64,000 bases of DNA from the NCBI RefSeq assembly GCF_003610555.1, contig NZ_RAPQ01000010.1, positions 186,001 through 250,000 of the forward strand, in the 5' to 3' direction. Below, piece after piece: positions 45,016-53,474 of this stretch. The notes beneath the pieces are model-generated. The model saw nothing but the letters and a program-made list of their open reading frames with translations. It was not told where the DNA came from and made no database searches. Made by a program: the position numbers and the translations under genes. The DNA is from Marinifilum flexuosum. GTDB taxonomy: Bacteria; Bacteroidota; Bacteroidia; Bacteroidales; Marinifilaceae. The number at the start of each line of letters is the position of its first letter. The first letter of the stretch is position 1.

Positions 45016-46032
45016 ATGAGCAAAGACATTGCAGAAATTAACAAGGAAAAGCTGAAAGCCCTTCAGCTAACCATGGAAAAAATTGACAAGACCTATGGAA
45101 AAGGTGCTATCATGAAAATGGGTGATGAAGCCATTGAGGATGTACCTGCTATTTCGTCTGGTTCAATTTCTTTGAATATGGCATTAGGAATTGGTGGATT
45201 TCCTAAAGGTAGAATCGTTGAAATTTACGGACCTGAATCATCAGGTAAAACCACTCTGGCAATTCATGCAATTGCTGAAGCTCAAAAAGCTGGTGGTATT
45301 TGTGCAATTATCGATGCTGAACACGCTTTCGATCGTTTTTATGCTGAAAAATTAGGTGTAGATACTGAAAATCTATTGATTTCTCAACCAGACAATGGTG
45401 AACAAGCTCTTGAAATTGCTGATCAGTTAATCCGCTCATCAGCTATTGACCTGGTAGTAGTTGACTCGGTTGCTGCTTTAACACCAAAAGCTGAGATTGA
45501 AGGTGAAATGGGAGATTCGAAAATGGGTCTTCAGGCTCGTTTGATGTCACAAGCATTGCGTAAGCTAACTGCAAACATCAACAAAACGAATACAACTTGT
45601 ATTTTCATTAACCAGTTGCGTGAAAAAATTGGCGTAATGTTCGGAAATCCTGAAACAACAACCGGTGGTAACGCACTAAAATTCTATGCTTCGGTTCGTT
45701 TGGATATCAGAAGAATTGGTCAAATTAAAGATGGAGATGAAGTAAAAGGGAACCACACTCGTGTGAAAGTAATTAAAAACAAAGTTGCACCTCCGTTCCG
45801 TAAAGCTGAATTCGATATCATGTACGGAGAAGGTATTTCTAAAACTGGTGAAATCATCGACTTGGGTGTTGACTACAACATCATCAAGAAGTCTGGTTCA
45901 TGGTTCTCGTATGGTGATACCAAATTGGGTCAAGGTCGTGAGGCTGTTAAAAACTTAATCAACGATAACCCAGAATTGGCTGAAGAATTGGAAAACAAGA
46001 TTATTGAAGCCATCAATGCTCCTGCAGAATAA
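45016..46032 (+). CDS. recA: Recombinase RecA
   Basis: The 338-residue protein starts with [20 protein letters not shown] and has the Walker A motif GPESSGKTT (about 73-81), the VVDSVAAL Walker B, the L2 region [14 protein letters not shown] and the C-terminal [20 protein letters not shown]. It drives strand exchange and SOS induction. Its C-terminal tail is short but within the normal range. A terminator follows. No LexA-type site was identified upstream. Confidence 0.98.
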   Translation: MSKDIAEINKEKLKALQLTMEKIDKTYGKGAIMKMGDEAIEDVPAISSGSISLNMALGIGGFPKGRIVEIYGPESSGKTTLAIHAIAEAQKAGGICAIIDAEHAFDRFYAEKLGVDTENLLISQPDNGEQALEIADQLIRSSAIDLVVVDSVAALTPKAEIEGEMGDSKMGLQARLMSQALRKLTANINKTNTTCIFINQLREKIGVMFGNPETTTGGNALKFYASVRLDIRRIGQIKDGDEVKGNHTRVKVIKNKVAPPFRKAEFDIMYGEGISKTGEIIDLGVDYNIIKKSGSWFSYGDTKLGQGREAVKNLINDNPELAEELENKIIEAINAPAE

Positions 46033-46054
46033 ATTCTGATACCTAATTATATAT

Positions 46055-46086
46055 GGAAAGGCTCTCGCAATGCGGGGGCCTTTCTT
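46055..46086 (+). terminator. Rho-independent terminator of recA
   Basis: A long stem with two mismatches (GAAAGGC...GCCTTTC around a CGC/GCG inner pair) is followed by TTTCTTATTT, 23 bases after the stop codon. Confidence 0.8.
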
Positions 46087-46101
46087 ATTTCTTCAGGAAC
46101 A

Positions 46102-46200
46102 TCCCCCTTACTCCCCTTTGAAAGGGGGAATTTAGACAGTGAAATCTTGCAAGTAATGAATCCCCTCTTGAGAGGGGAATAAAAGGGGAGTGTTTTTGAA
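46102..46200. repeat. Dispersed palindromic repeat R1, copy A
   Basis: Two palindromes, TCCCCTTTGAAAGGGGGA (46112-46129) and TCCCCTCTTGAGAGGGGA (46160-46177), are followed by AAAAGGGGAGTG. The TCCCCTCTTGAGAGGGGA core plus GGGGAGTG recurs in copy B (51332-51437) and, degraded, in copy C (53336-53393). It lies between recA and the S9 gene. Confidence 0.85.
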
Positions 46201-46332
46201 TTCCCAATTAAAGTCATAGATAATGCATGCATCTCTACTGTTTTATAAATTGATAATTCTTAATTGATAATTGTTCATTGTTCACTACATTTACGGTGCT
46301 GAAAATTATACAAACAACAAATATCTACAATC

Positions 46333-48426
46333 ATGACAAACAAGTACTTTTTGTTAGGGTTGGCTTTTGTAGCAGGATTAACTTCTTGTGAGCAGAAAGC
46401 TGAAGAATCAAAAAACGATTCATCCTACAAAACTCCTGAAACCAAACTGGCTTCAGACGTTATGACTCCGGAGGTTTTATGGTCTTTCGGACGATTGGGT
46501 GGAGAAAGTATCTCGCCTGACGAAAAAACCGTTCTTTACGGAGTAACTTACTTCAACAAAGAAGAAGACAAATCGTACCGCGATTTATACACAGTGCCTG
46601 TAGCTGGTGGTGAGGCAACTCAAATTACCAACACTGCTGCCAAAGAGTGGGGCGAGCGTTGGACCAAAGATGGTAAAATTGCTTTCCTTTCTGCAGAAAG
46701 TGGAGCGGTTCAGGTATGGGAAATGAATGCCGACGGAACAGATCGCAAACAGTTAACCAATGTTGAAGGTGGAATTAACGATTTTAAATTCTCGCCAGAC
46801 GAGTCGAAAATTGTTTACTCGAAAGAGGTTAAGCTAAGAAAAGATGTACACGACAAGCATCCTGATTTGAAAAAAACAAACGGTAGGGTAATTACCGATG
46901 AGTTTTATCGCCATTGGGATCATTGGGTAGAAACTTACACTCACCTTTTTGTTGCCGATTTTAATCGCGCAAGCATGTTAAAAGGTGGTAAAGATATTAT
47001 GGAAGGTGAACAATGGGAAGCTCCTGTGCGCCCTTGGGGTGGAATGGAACAGGTAGGCTGGACCGTTGATGGCAAAAACATTGCTTATTCTTCTCGCAAA
47101 AAGTTTGGTGTTGAATATTCTCTTTCAACAAACACCGATATCTATTTCTACAATGTAGAGTCAGGCGAAACCAAGAATATGACCAAAGGCATGATGGGTT
47201 ACGATCAGAACATCGCCTTCTCGCCTGACGGAAAATATATGGCTTGGGAAAGCATGGAGCGTGATGGATACGAAGCCGATCAGATTCGTTTGTTCCTGAT
47301 GGATCTTGCAACTGGCGAGAAAAAATACATGACCAAAGGTTTCGATCAGAACGTGGGTCACCTTGCATGGACAAAAGACAGCAAGTCGATTTATTTCATT
47401 TCCGACTGGCATGCTACCGACGAGATTTACCGCATGGACATTGCCGACGGAAAGATTCACAAAATCACCGAAGGGGTTCACAACTACCAAACTGTTCATC
47501 CGGTAGGCGATAAGTTGATTGCCAAGCGTGTATCGATGAGCAAGCCTGCAGAAATTTATAATGTTGATGCCAAAACTGGCGAAGCAAAAGAGATTTCATT
47601 CGTAAACAAGCACATTTTGGATCAGTTAACCCTTGCTACTGTTGAAAAACGTTGGGTAAAAACTACCGATAACAAGCAGATGTTGGTATGGGTAATCAAA
47701 CCTCCACACTTCGACGAGAACAAGAAATATCCTGCAGTTCTTTATTGCCAGGGTGGTCCTCAAGGAACAGTTTCTCAGTTCTGGAGCTACCGTTGGAATT
47801 TCCAAATGATGTCGGCCAATGGTTATGTGATTGTTGCTCCTAACCGTAGAGGTTTACCTGGTTTTGGACAGGAATGGAACGAGCAGATTTCTGGAGATTA
47901 TGGCGGACAAAACATGAAGGATTACCTATCGGCAATCGATAATGTAAAAGCTGAAAAGTATGTTGATGAAGATCGTTTGGCTTGCGTTGGTGCATCCTAC
48001 GGTGGATTCTCAACTTTCTGGATGGCTGGTCACCACAACAAGCGCTTTAAGGCATTTATTGCACACGACGGAATGTTCAACCTTGAGGCTCAGTACCTGG
48101 AAACTGAAGAAATGTGGTTTGTAAACTGGGATCTTGGTGGTGCATACTGGGACAAAAAGAACAAAATTGCTCAACGTTCTTACGCGAACTCTCCTCACAA
48201 ATTTGTTGACAAGTGGGATACTCCAATCATGGTGATTCACGGAGAAAAAGATTACCGTATTGTTGCTTCGCAGGGTATGCAAGCATTTAATGCTGCACGC
48301 CTGAGAGGAATTCCTGCTAAATACCTTTACTTCCCGGAAGAAAATCACTGGGTACTTGGTGTTCAGAATGGTATTCTTTGGCAACGCGAATTTGCAAGCT
48401 GGTTAGACAAGTGGCTGAAAGAATAA
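46333..48426 (+). CDS. S9 family peptidase, lipoprotein (DPP5/acylaminoacyl-type)
   Basis: The 697-residue protein has a lipoprotein signal (MTNKYFLLGLAFVAGLTSC, lipobox Cys19). A beta-propeller has blades such as GKIAFLSAESG, DESKIVYSKE and PDGKYMAWE (about 40-420). The hydrolase domain carries Ser555 in GASYGG, Asp640 in HGEKDYR and His672 in EENHWVL. It probably cuts dipeptides from peptides in the periplasm. It is shorter than the S9 enzyme at 5905-8484 and lacks that protein's long N-terminal extension. Its codons look somewhat more GC-rich than those of its neighbours. Own terminator follows. Confidence 0.93.
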   Translation: MTNKYFLLGLAFVAGLTSCEQKAEESKNDSSYKTPETKLASDVMTPEVLWSFGRLGGESISPDEKTVLYGVTYFNKEEDKSYRDLYTVPVAGGEATQITNTAAKEWGERWTKDGKIAFLSAESGAVQVWEMNADGTDRKQLTNVEGGINDFKFSPDESKIVYSKEVKLRKDVHDKHPDLKKTNGRVITDEFYRHWDHWVETYTHLFVADFNRASMLKGGKDIMEGEQWEAPVRPWGGMEQVGWTVDGKNIAYSSRKKFGVEYSLSTNTDIYFYNVESGETKNMTKGMMGYDQNIAFSPDGKYMAWESMERDGYEADQIRLFLMDLATGEKKYMTKGFDQNVGHLAWTKDSKSIYFISDWHATDEIYRMDIADGKIHKITEGVHNYQTVHPVGDKLIAKRVSMSKPAEIYNVDAKTGEAKEISFVNKHILDQLTLATVEKRWVKTTDNKQMLVWVIKPPHFDENKKYPAVLYCQGGPQGTVSQFWSYRWNFQMMSANGYVIVAPNRRGLPGFGQEWNEQISGDYGGQNMKDYLSAIDNVKAEKYVDEDRLACVGASYGGFSTFWMAGHHNKRFKAFIAHDGMFNLEAQYLETEEMWFVNWDLGGAYWDKKNKIAQRSYANSPHKFVDKWDTPIMVIHGEKDYRIVASQGMQAFNAARLRGIPAKYLYFPEENHWVLGVQNGILWQREFASWLDKWLKE

Positions 48427-48452
48427 GCGAAAGCTAAAAGCTATATAATATT

Positions 48453-48484
48453 AAATCCCTGCCTGATGGCGGGGATTTTTTTTG
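48453..48484 (+). terminator. Rho-independent terminator of the second S9 gene
   Basis: AATCCCTGC pairs with GCGGGGATT (one mismatch) and is followed by eight T, about 27 bases past the stop codon. Confidence 0.85.
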
Positions 48485-48486
48485 AT

Positions 48487-48568
48487 GCTCTCACTTTAAG
48501 TTGAGAGTATCAATAGAATTAATTGAGAGCCTCACTGAAAGTGAGAATCTCAAAGGCGATAATTATAT
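48487..48568. repeat. Dispersed repeat R2, copy 1
   Basis: An ~80-base element with nested palindromes: CTCTCACTTTAAGTTGAGAG, then TTGAGAGCCTCACT pairing with AGTGAGAATCTCAA. It recurs at 49317-49396 in the same orientation with about 80% identity by eye. Confidence 0.85.
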
Positions 48569-48569
48569 G

Positions 48570-48760
48570 AGTTATCCCCTTTCAGGGAATTTTTTAACAT
48601 ACAGCCCATACCGTCCATTGTATGGACGGTTATTCAAATTTAGCCTCTTCGAGGCATAACATACTTGGCAATTGGGATTGTCCCGAAGGGATTGAACATG
48701 AATAACCACCCATGAAGTGGGTGGATAAACCATCAGAAATTCATTTTCTCCGAAGGAGGT
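48570..48760. repeat. Block of six short hairpins
   Basis: Six palindromes lie within 190 bases: CCCTTTCAGGG (48577-48587), CCGTCCAT/ATGGACGG (48611-48629), GCCTC/GAGGC (48643-48655), TCCCGAAGGGA (48681-48691), CCACCCA/TGGGTGG (48706-48724) and CTCCGAAGGAG (48748-48758). Loops are short (often TTC or GAA). The 69-codon frame across it has no gene-like content. It resembles non-coding REP-like sequence. Confidence 0.75.
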
Positions 48761-48801
48761 AAACCAATAAACTAAATCCATACAAGTAAAAGAAAGGATC
48801 T

Positions 48802-49260
48802 TTATTGACTTACAACCTCATCTGGTTGAAATCCATACATAAAATCATTAAGCTGACCATTCGAACTTTTTAAACCTACAATATCCATCAACTCTTCAAC
48901 GTAAAGACAAATTCTTTCTCTATCTTCAGTATCCACACTAAGGTAAACATCAGAAAATCTTTTCAAGCCAACACCTATGGCATCCTGATATTTCTTTTTG
49001 GATGGCTTATCAGAACTAGCAATTTTCTTGAAATCATTAGCTATTGCATTTATTTTGCTTGATAAGATTGGTCTCATGGATTCATCACCAATTCCTGGAT
49101 AATGCAAAAAACTATCTTCTACAAACTTTTGCTTTTCTTTAAATGCCTCTATTTTCTTAATAGTTCCTTCTTTTGTTTTCAATGTTCTTGTTGTGCATGA
49201 AATGAATGTGATCACACATCCTAATATTAAGAGAATCTTCATTTTGAAATTGAATTTCAT
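48802..49260 (-). CDS. Small lipoprotein, DUF4844-like
   Basis: The 152-residue protein has a lipoprotein signal (ILLILGCVITFISC, Cys22). The C-terminal half (KKYQDAIGVGLKRFSDVYLS, then DTEDRERICLYVEELMDIVG and SNGQLNDFMYGF) matches my recollection of the DUF4844 family, whose function is unknown. The assignment is from memory and unverified. The gene is bracketed by two same-orientation copies of repeat R2 about 830 bases apart, with the six-hairpin block on one side, so it may be a recent insertion or duplication boundary. Confidence 0.7.
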   Translation of the reverse strand: MKFNFKMKILLILGCVITFISCTTRTLKTKEGTIKKIEAFKEKQKFVEDSFLHYPGIGDESMRPILSSKINAIANDFKKIASSDKPSKKKYQDAIGVGLKRFSDVYLSVDTEDRERICLYVEELMDIVGLKSSNGQLNDFMYGFQPDEVVSQ

Positions 49261-49316
49261 ATGTTATTTAATTACTTCCGTTCTATAAAGAACCAATTTA
49301 AGCATGGATTTTTTGT

Positions 49317-49396
49317 ACTCTCACTTAAAACTGATAGTATCAATGACATCCATTGAGAGCCTCACTTCGAGTGAGAATCTCAAAGGCAATAATGCA
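49317..49396. repeat. Dispersed repeat R2, copy 2
   Basis: Second copy of the ~80-base element (ends TTGAGAGCCTCACT then GTGAGAATCTCAAAGGC). It overlaps the region just before the stop of the 247-residue gene, on the far side of the DUF4844-like gene from copy 1. Its first hairpin is degraded. Confidence 0.85.
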
Positions 49397-49401
49397 ATAA
49401 A

Positions 49402-50145
49402 TTATAAGCCTTTCGCTTCCTCTCTTCTCTTCGCCCACATGGTTCTGCGTGCCCTTATCTTCTTATTGGTTTCTTTCAGTTCCAGATCGGCAATTCGTGC
49501 CAATTTACCGTAATTATCCGGATCAAGTTTACAAAGGGTAAATAGCATGGGTAAGATTTCCTCATTCAACAATCGGTACACCTTATGAGCCTGAGCCGTA
49601 GTCTGTACATTTTGTTTGCGAATAATCAGCTCATCAATTCTTAATCGGTAATAATTATTCAAACGACCAACCGCTTCCTTCAAAGCAAGAACATAAGCAT
49701 CTACTTCTGGCAGATCATCCGTTTCTTTCTTCAGTTCTCCTAACATACGGTCCGTTAAGGTCCCCATTCCAGATATCTTTTTCTCCAAACTTTGCTTGTG
49801 TCTGTCTACCCCAACTGCCACAATTTGATTCCAAACCTTTTTAGCACTTGCTTTTATTTCCGCATTAGGATGATGTAAATAAGCTTTAACCAGATACTTT
49901 AAGCCAACAAACAAATTAGCAATTTCCTTATTTGCCTTTATTTTATCGCCAGTATAAGCTCCTTTACGCAGATTCCCAAATGACGATTGCAAGCTTTTAT
50001 TCTGAACCCCCAGCTCCTCTAAATTCTTTTGCAAAGCCTGATTCAACTCAAAAGAATGTTCTTTCCAATGAGCAAGAATGGCATTTGCCACCACTGCCAC
50101 ATCTATTGCCTTGGCATGAGTCAGTAATTTCTGATTTTTATTCAT
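49402..50145 (-). CDS. Conserved helical protein, 247 aa (possibly DUF6261)
   Basis: A soluble, almost all-helical protein with no signal peptide. It is rich in Lys and Glu, with long amphipathic helices (LTDRMLGELKKETDDLPEVD, DAYVLALKEAVGRLNNYYR) and a basic C terminus (KKIRARRTMWAKRREEAKGL). It resembles the DUF6261 proteins common in Bacteroidota, a weak recollection. These often occur near repeats or as multi-copy genes. Function unknown. Confidence 0.6.
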   Translation of the reverse strand: MNKNQKLLTHAKAIDVAVVANAILAHWKEHSFELNQALQKNLEELGVQNKSLQSSFGNLRKGAYTGDKIKANKEIANLFVGLKYLVKAYLHHPNAEIKASAKKVWNQIVAVGVDRHKQSLEKKISGMGTLTDRMLGELKKETDDLPEVDAYVLALKEAVGRLNNYYRLRIDELIIRKQNVQTTAQAHKVYRLLNEEILPMLFTLCKLDPDNYGKLARIADLELKETNKKIRARRTMWAKRREEAKGL

Positions 50146-50407
50146 CTTCTCTTGTAAATAACTTCTGATCTATAAGATAACATATTTTTTACATTTTATT
50201 ATTTTATAAACGTATTGATATTTTAATTTTTACGTTTTATTTTTTAATTTTTCTTATCGACTTATTAATTTCTACTTTGTATTATTTACATTTTCTTATC
50301 GATTTTACTTTTTCTACAAGTACATCCAATCTTTTAAGCATTAAAACACAGTTTTCCTGATCAATCAGCTAAAAATCCCTAAGTTTGCAGAAAATTTTTA
50401 ATCACCT
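50146..50407. other. Divergent AT-rich spacer
   Basis: 262 bases, extremely AT-rich, with T-rich tracts between two divergent genes. No exact promoter box, repeat or small gene is recognised. Confidence 0.35.
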
Positions 50408-51310
50408 ATGAAGAAGTTCTTCCTTTCAACCACTGTATTAGCCATTTTCGCCTGTCTGTTGTGGGCCACACCATTTACAGCCATTAAAATCGGATTAAAA
50501 TACACCACTCCCTTGCAATTTGCAGGCCTGAGATTCTTTATCTCCGGCTTATTCATTTTGCCTTTTATAAAAGATTTAAAATTCAAGATTCTTGAATCGA
50601 AACGTCGATGGAAATTTGTACTGTGGGTAGCCCTTTTGCAAACCACTTTCCTTTACGGATTGTTTTACATGGGAATAAGCTATGTGCCCGGTGCGCTTGG
50701 CGCGATGTTGATTGGGGCACAACCGCTGTTTGCTGCCATCATGGCTCACCTACTGCTTAGCAACGATAAGATGAGCTGGCAAAAAGTTTTGGCCATTATC
50801 ATTGGGATGACGGGGGTTTGCATCATTAGTCTGGGCCGATCGGATTTTGTTTTTTCCACCACCATACCACTTGGCGTGGGGATTTTGATTCTGAATAACA
50901 TTGTGGGTAGCACCGGAAATGTTATCGTTTCGCGCGATGCCAAGGACATGCCACCACGTGTGCTGGCTTCCTTCTCCATGATTATTGGTGGTCTGGCTTT
51001 AATGCTGGTTTCCATCCCCATAGAAAATCCATCGTGGAATTTTAATTTGCCTGGCGAATATTGGATTTCACTTGGCTGGCTGGCCATGGTATCGGCCTTT
51101 GCCATTACCATTTGGTTCGGACTGCTTCAACGTCCAAACGTAAAAGTATCGAACCTAAACACCTGGAAATTTATCATCCCCATTTTTGGTGCTTTCCTAA
51201 GCTGGATGATTCTTCCCGACGAACATCCCGACACCATTTCTCTGATCGGGATGATGGTAATTGCCTGTAGTTTGCTTTTTGTGAATTATTTGAATCGAAA
51301 ATCGGTTTGA
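50408..51310 (+). CDS. EamA/DMT family transporter
   Basis: The 300-residue protein has ten predicted membrane helices in two EamA repeats (AIFACLLWATPFTAIKIGLKY in the first; ILILNNIVGSTGNVIVSRDA in the second). It probably exports a small metabolite such as an amino acid or purine; the substrate is unknown. The gene is visibly more GC-rich and uses more C/G-ending codons than its neighbours, which may indicate transfer. An R1 repeat follows directly. Confidence 0.9.
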   Translation: MKKFFLSTTVLAIFACLLWATPFTAIKIGLKYTTPLQFAGLRFFISGLFILPFIKDLKFKILESKRRWKFVLWVALLQTTFLYGLFYMGISYVPGALGAMLIGAQPLFAAIMAHLLLSNDKMSWQKVLAIIIGMTGVCIISLGRSDFVFSTTIPLGVGILILNNIVGSTGNVIVSRDAKDMPPRVLASFSMIIGGLALMLVSIPIENPSWNFNLPGEYWISLGWLAMVSAFAITIWFGLLQRPNVKVSNLNTWKFIIPIFGAFLSWMILPDEHPDTISLIGMMVIACSLLFVNYLNRKSV

Positions 51311-51331
51311 GGAAATTGTAATTAATTGTCT

Positions 51332-51437
51332 TCACCCCTCTCCCTATCGGGATCTCCCCTAAAAAGGGGAGAACTTTGATTGATTGCTTGGCTATTTGGT
51401 TCCCCTCTTGAGAGGGGATAAAGGGGAGTGTTTTGAA
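51332..51437. repeat. Dispersed palindromic repeat R1, copy B
   Basis: Contains CTCCCCTAAAAAGGGGAG (51354-51371), TCCCCTCTTGAGAGGGGA (51401-51418) and TAAAGGGGAGTGTTTTGAA, sharing the core and the tail with copy A. The 46-47 bases between its two palindromes are unlike those of copy A. Confidence 0.85.
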
Positions 51438-51557
51438 CAAAGGAAAACATGCTTAGCATTTCGTCCTCGATCTGAATCTATATAATGGAAAGCTAGTGCC
51501 ATTGTAAGGAAAAATTCACACGACCTGTCTATCAAATTAATACTTTAGAAAGTGTAT

Positions 51558-52811
51558 TTATTCTTTTGACAGGTTTACCAAATCCAGTTTTTTCACAAGC
51601 TTTCCTATGGTTAAACCTTGTATGATAATAGAAAACAGTGCTACCGAATACATTAAAAACACGAACAAATCGCCAAAATGATCGGTAGGTATGGACAAGG
51701 CCAGAGCAATTCCCAGAGCACCTCTTAGTCCTCCCCAGGTGAGTATCAAAATCGTTTTTCTATTTACCTTTCTGTTTGAATGTTTTATCAACTGGAAGGG
51801 TACTAAAACAGCAATGTATCTTGCCACCAACACAATTACAATCGTAATGATTGCCAAAGGAATATTTACTGCTTCCGGCTTTATGAGAGTAACAAAGAAG
51901 CCCAACAATACAAACAGAACCCCATTCAAAATCTCATCTAAAACATCCCAAAAGGTTACCAATTGATTCAAATTCTCCTTGGAGTACTCATTGCTATGAA
52001 TCTTTTTACCAAGATATAATCCGCCGGCAACCATAGCCAATGCTGGTGATACATGAATATTTTCGGCCAGTGCATATCCTCCGGAAGCCATTGAGATGGT
52101 CAACATCAAATGGGTTTTTGCATTATTTTCTGTTCGCTTCAAAATTTCAAATCCTACAAATGCAATGAGCAGACCAAAACCTATTCCTCCGACTGCTTCA
52201 CGCAGAAATAAAAGCACTACCTCATCGATACCAACATTCTGATACCCTCGGTTAATAACCTGTAGTATGACTACAAAAAGCACCATGCCTACCCCATCAT
52301 TAAAAAGAGATTCTCCCTCAATATTCATTTGCAAATCCTTTCGAACACTGTAATTTTTAAGAATACTTAGAACTGCTATGGGGTCGGTTGGAGAAATTAA
52401 GGCGCCGAATAAAAGTGAATAGATGAATGGAATATTTATGGACAGCATTTGTGCTGCAAAGTAAGTTAAGGTCCCCACCAGAAAGGTAGATATGATGGTT
52501 CCGAAGATGGCAAACACAAATACGGCTTTACGCTGCCTTTGTAACTCTTGAATATTGATGTGCATTGCCCCTGCAAACAGCAGAAAACTCAGAATGATCT
52601 CCAGCAAAAACTCCCGAAAATGAATATCCCTCTCAAATGTTGGAATATATTGATATAAACCAGGAGCAAATTCTTTAACAAATAAAATAATGACTGACAT
52701 CATCAGGGCAAGAATCATCATCCCTATTGTTGAACTAAGCTTTAAATATTTGGTATTAATCAGACTAAAAATAGCTGAGAAAACCAAAACCACGATAAAC
52801 GAATCAAACAT
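51558..52811 (-). CDS. Cation:proton antiporter, CPA1 (NhaP-like)
   Basis: The 417-residue protein has about 12 membrane helices. Key family motifs are ALISPTDPIAVLSILKNYSV (transport-site Asp in PTDP) and EGESLFNDGVGMVLFVVI, with WGGLRGALGIALALSIP in the C-terminal half. It exchanges Na+ or K+ for H+ across the inner membrane, for pH and salt balance, fitting a marine habitat. It stands alone. Confidence 0.93.
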   Translation of the reverse strand: MFDSFIVVLVFSAIFSLINTKYLKLSSTIGMMILALMMSVIILFVKEFAPGLYQYIPTFERDIHFREFLLEIILSFLLFAGAMHINIQELQRQRKAVFVFAIFGTIISTFLVGTLTYFAAQMLSINIPFIYSLLFGALISPTDPIAVLSILKNYSVRKDLQMNIEGESLFNDGVGMVLFVVILQVINRGYQNVGIDEVVLLFLREAVGGIGFGLLIAFVGFEILKRTENNAKTHLMLTISMASGGYALAENIHVSPALAMVAGGLYLGKKIHSNEYSKENLNQLVTFWDVLDEILNGVLFVLLGFFVTLIKPEAVNIPLAIITIVIVLVARYIAVLVPFQLIKHSNRKVNRKTILILTWGGLRGALGIALALSIPTDHFGDLFVFLMYSVALFSIIIQGLTIGKLVKKLDLVNLSKE

Positions 52812-53335
52812 CTTGTTTAATTTAATTAGAAATTAGAATTCTTTTAACTACACGAGAATTAATCCTATTATCAATAGCGCAAGCACTTTAACATCACACA
52901 AATACTTGCATCAAGAATACAAAAATATCATACCACACATGCACCAAATCTTTTCTTTCAGAATCCGGGAGATACCAAAAGAAAATTGCATTAAGCTCAA
53001 TGCTGCTACCATTAGTATTAGCTCATCGACCTTTTGTGTACATAATAGGAGTTGTTCCTTAAAATGAAACGATCATATTCAATCTTCAAATTAAAAAACA
53101 GTTCATTCTGGTTTAAGGAAAATCAAGAAGGAAGTTGTAGCGTTAGGGCGCCTTTTGTCTTAAGAGTGAAGCATGACATCAGCTTAAGGATTTCTCAATT
53201 TTGTCATGATTCATTCAGTAAATTAAATTACTTGAATCTCGATTTCTAATTGGGTGGCGAAATTATAAAAAACATATCTATGAACAAAAGATATATCCAA
53301 AAATGATTTTCCCAAACGCAACAGCTCTAAGTTAA

Positions 53336-53393
53336 ATCAATGGTTTGGCTTTTTAATTCCCCTTTTGAAAGGAGATAAAGGGAGTGTTTGGAA
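53336..53393. repeat. Dispersed palindromic repeat R1, copy C (degraded)
   Basis: TGGTTTGGCTTTTTAATTCC, then TTTTGAAAGGAGATAAAGGG and AGTGTTTGGAATAAA align with the 3' part of copy B (from CTTGGCTATTTGG on) with several changes that break the perfect palindrome. It lacks the first palindrome. Confidence 0.7.
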
Positions 53394-53402
53394 TAAATAA
53401 AA

Positions 53403-53423
53403 AGACGTAGCAGTGCTACGTCT
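53403..53423 (-). terminator. Rho-independent terminator of the ABC transporter gene
   Basis: AGACGTAGC pairs with GCTACGTCT around a three-base loop, with T residues after it on the minus strand, 52 bases past the stop codon. Confidence 0.8.
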
Positions 53424-53474
53424 CTAAAATATCAATCATAAACGCTTTCGCGTTTTCTTAACTCGTAATTGATT

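Larger units (their letters stand above)
46033..46332. other. Intergenic region between recA and the second S9 gene
   Basis: This 300-base stretch holds the recA terminator, R1 copy A and an AT-rich tail. TACATTTA near 46287 is a one-mismatch -7 box that could serve the S9 gene. Confidence 0.4.
48427..48801. other. Intergenic region rich in inverted repeats
   Basis: This 375-base stretch is almost wholly made of a terminator, repeat R2 copy 1 and the six-hairpin block. No gene is supported. Confidence 0.6.
52812..53474. other. Long intergenic region with R1 copy C
   Basis: Some 660 bases without a supported gene. It contains a 65-codon frame (53052-53249) without a convincing start, R1 copy C and the ABC gene terminator. 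The rest is AT-rich with no recognised feature. Confidence 0.45.

Noticed and set aside
48572-48781. 69-codon minus-strand ORF over the six-hairpin block
   Set aside because: The frame is made of palindromic repeats, has no homologue I know of and no ribosome binding site.
53052-53249. 65-codon ORF in the long spacer before the ABC gene
   Set aside because: No family is recognised and no start signal; could be an eroded fragment but cannot be supported.
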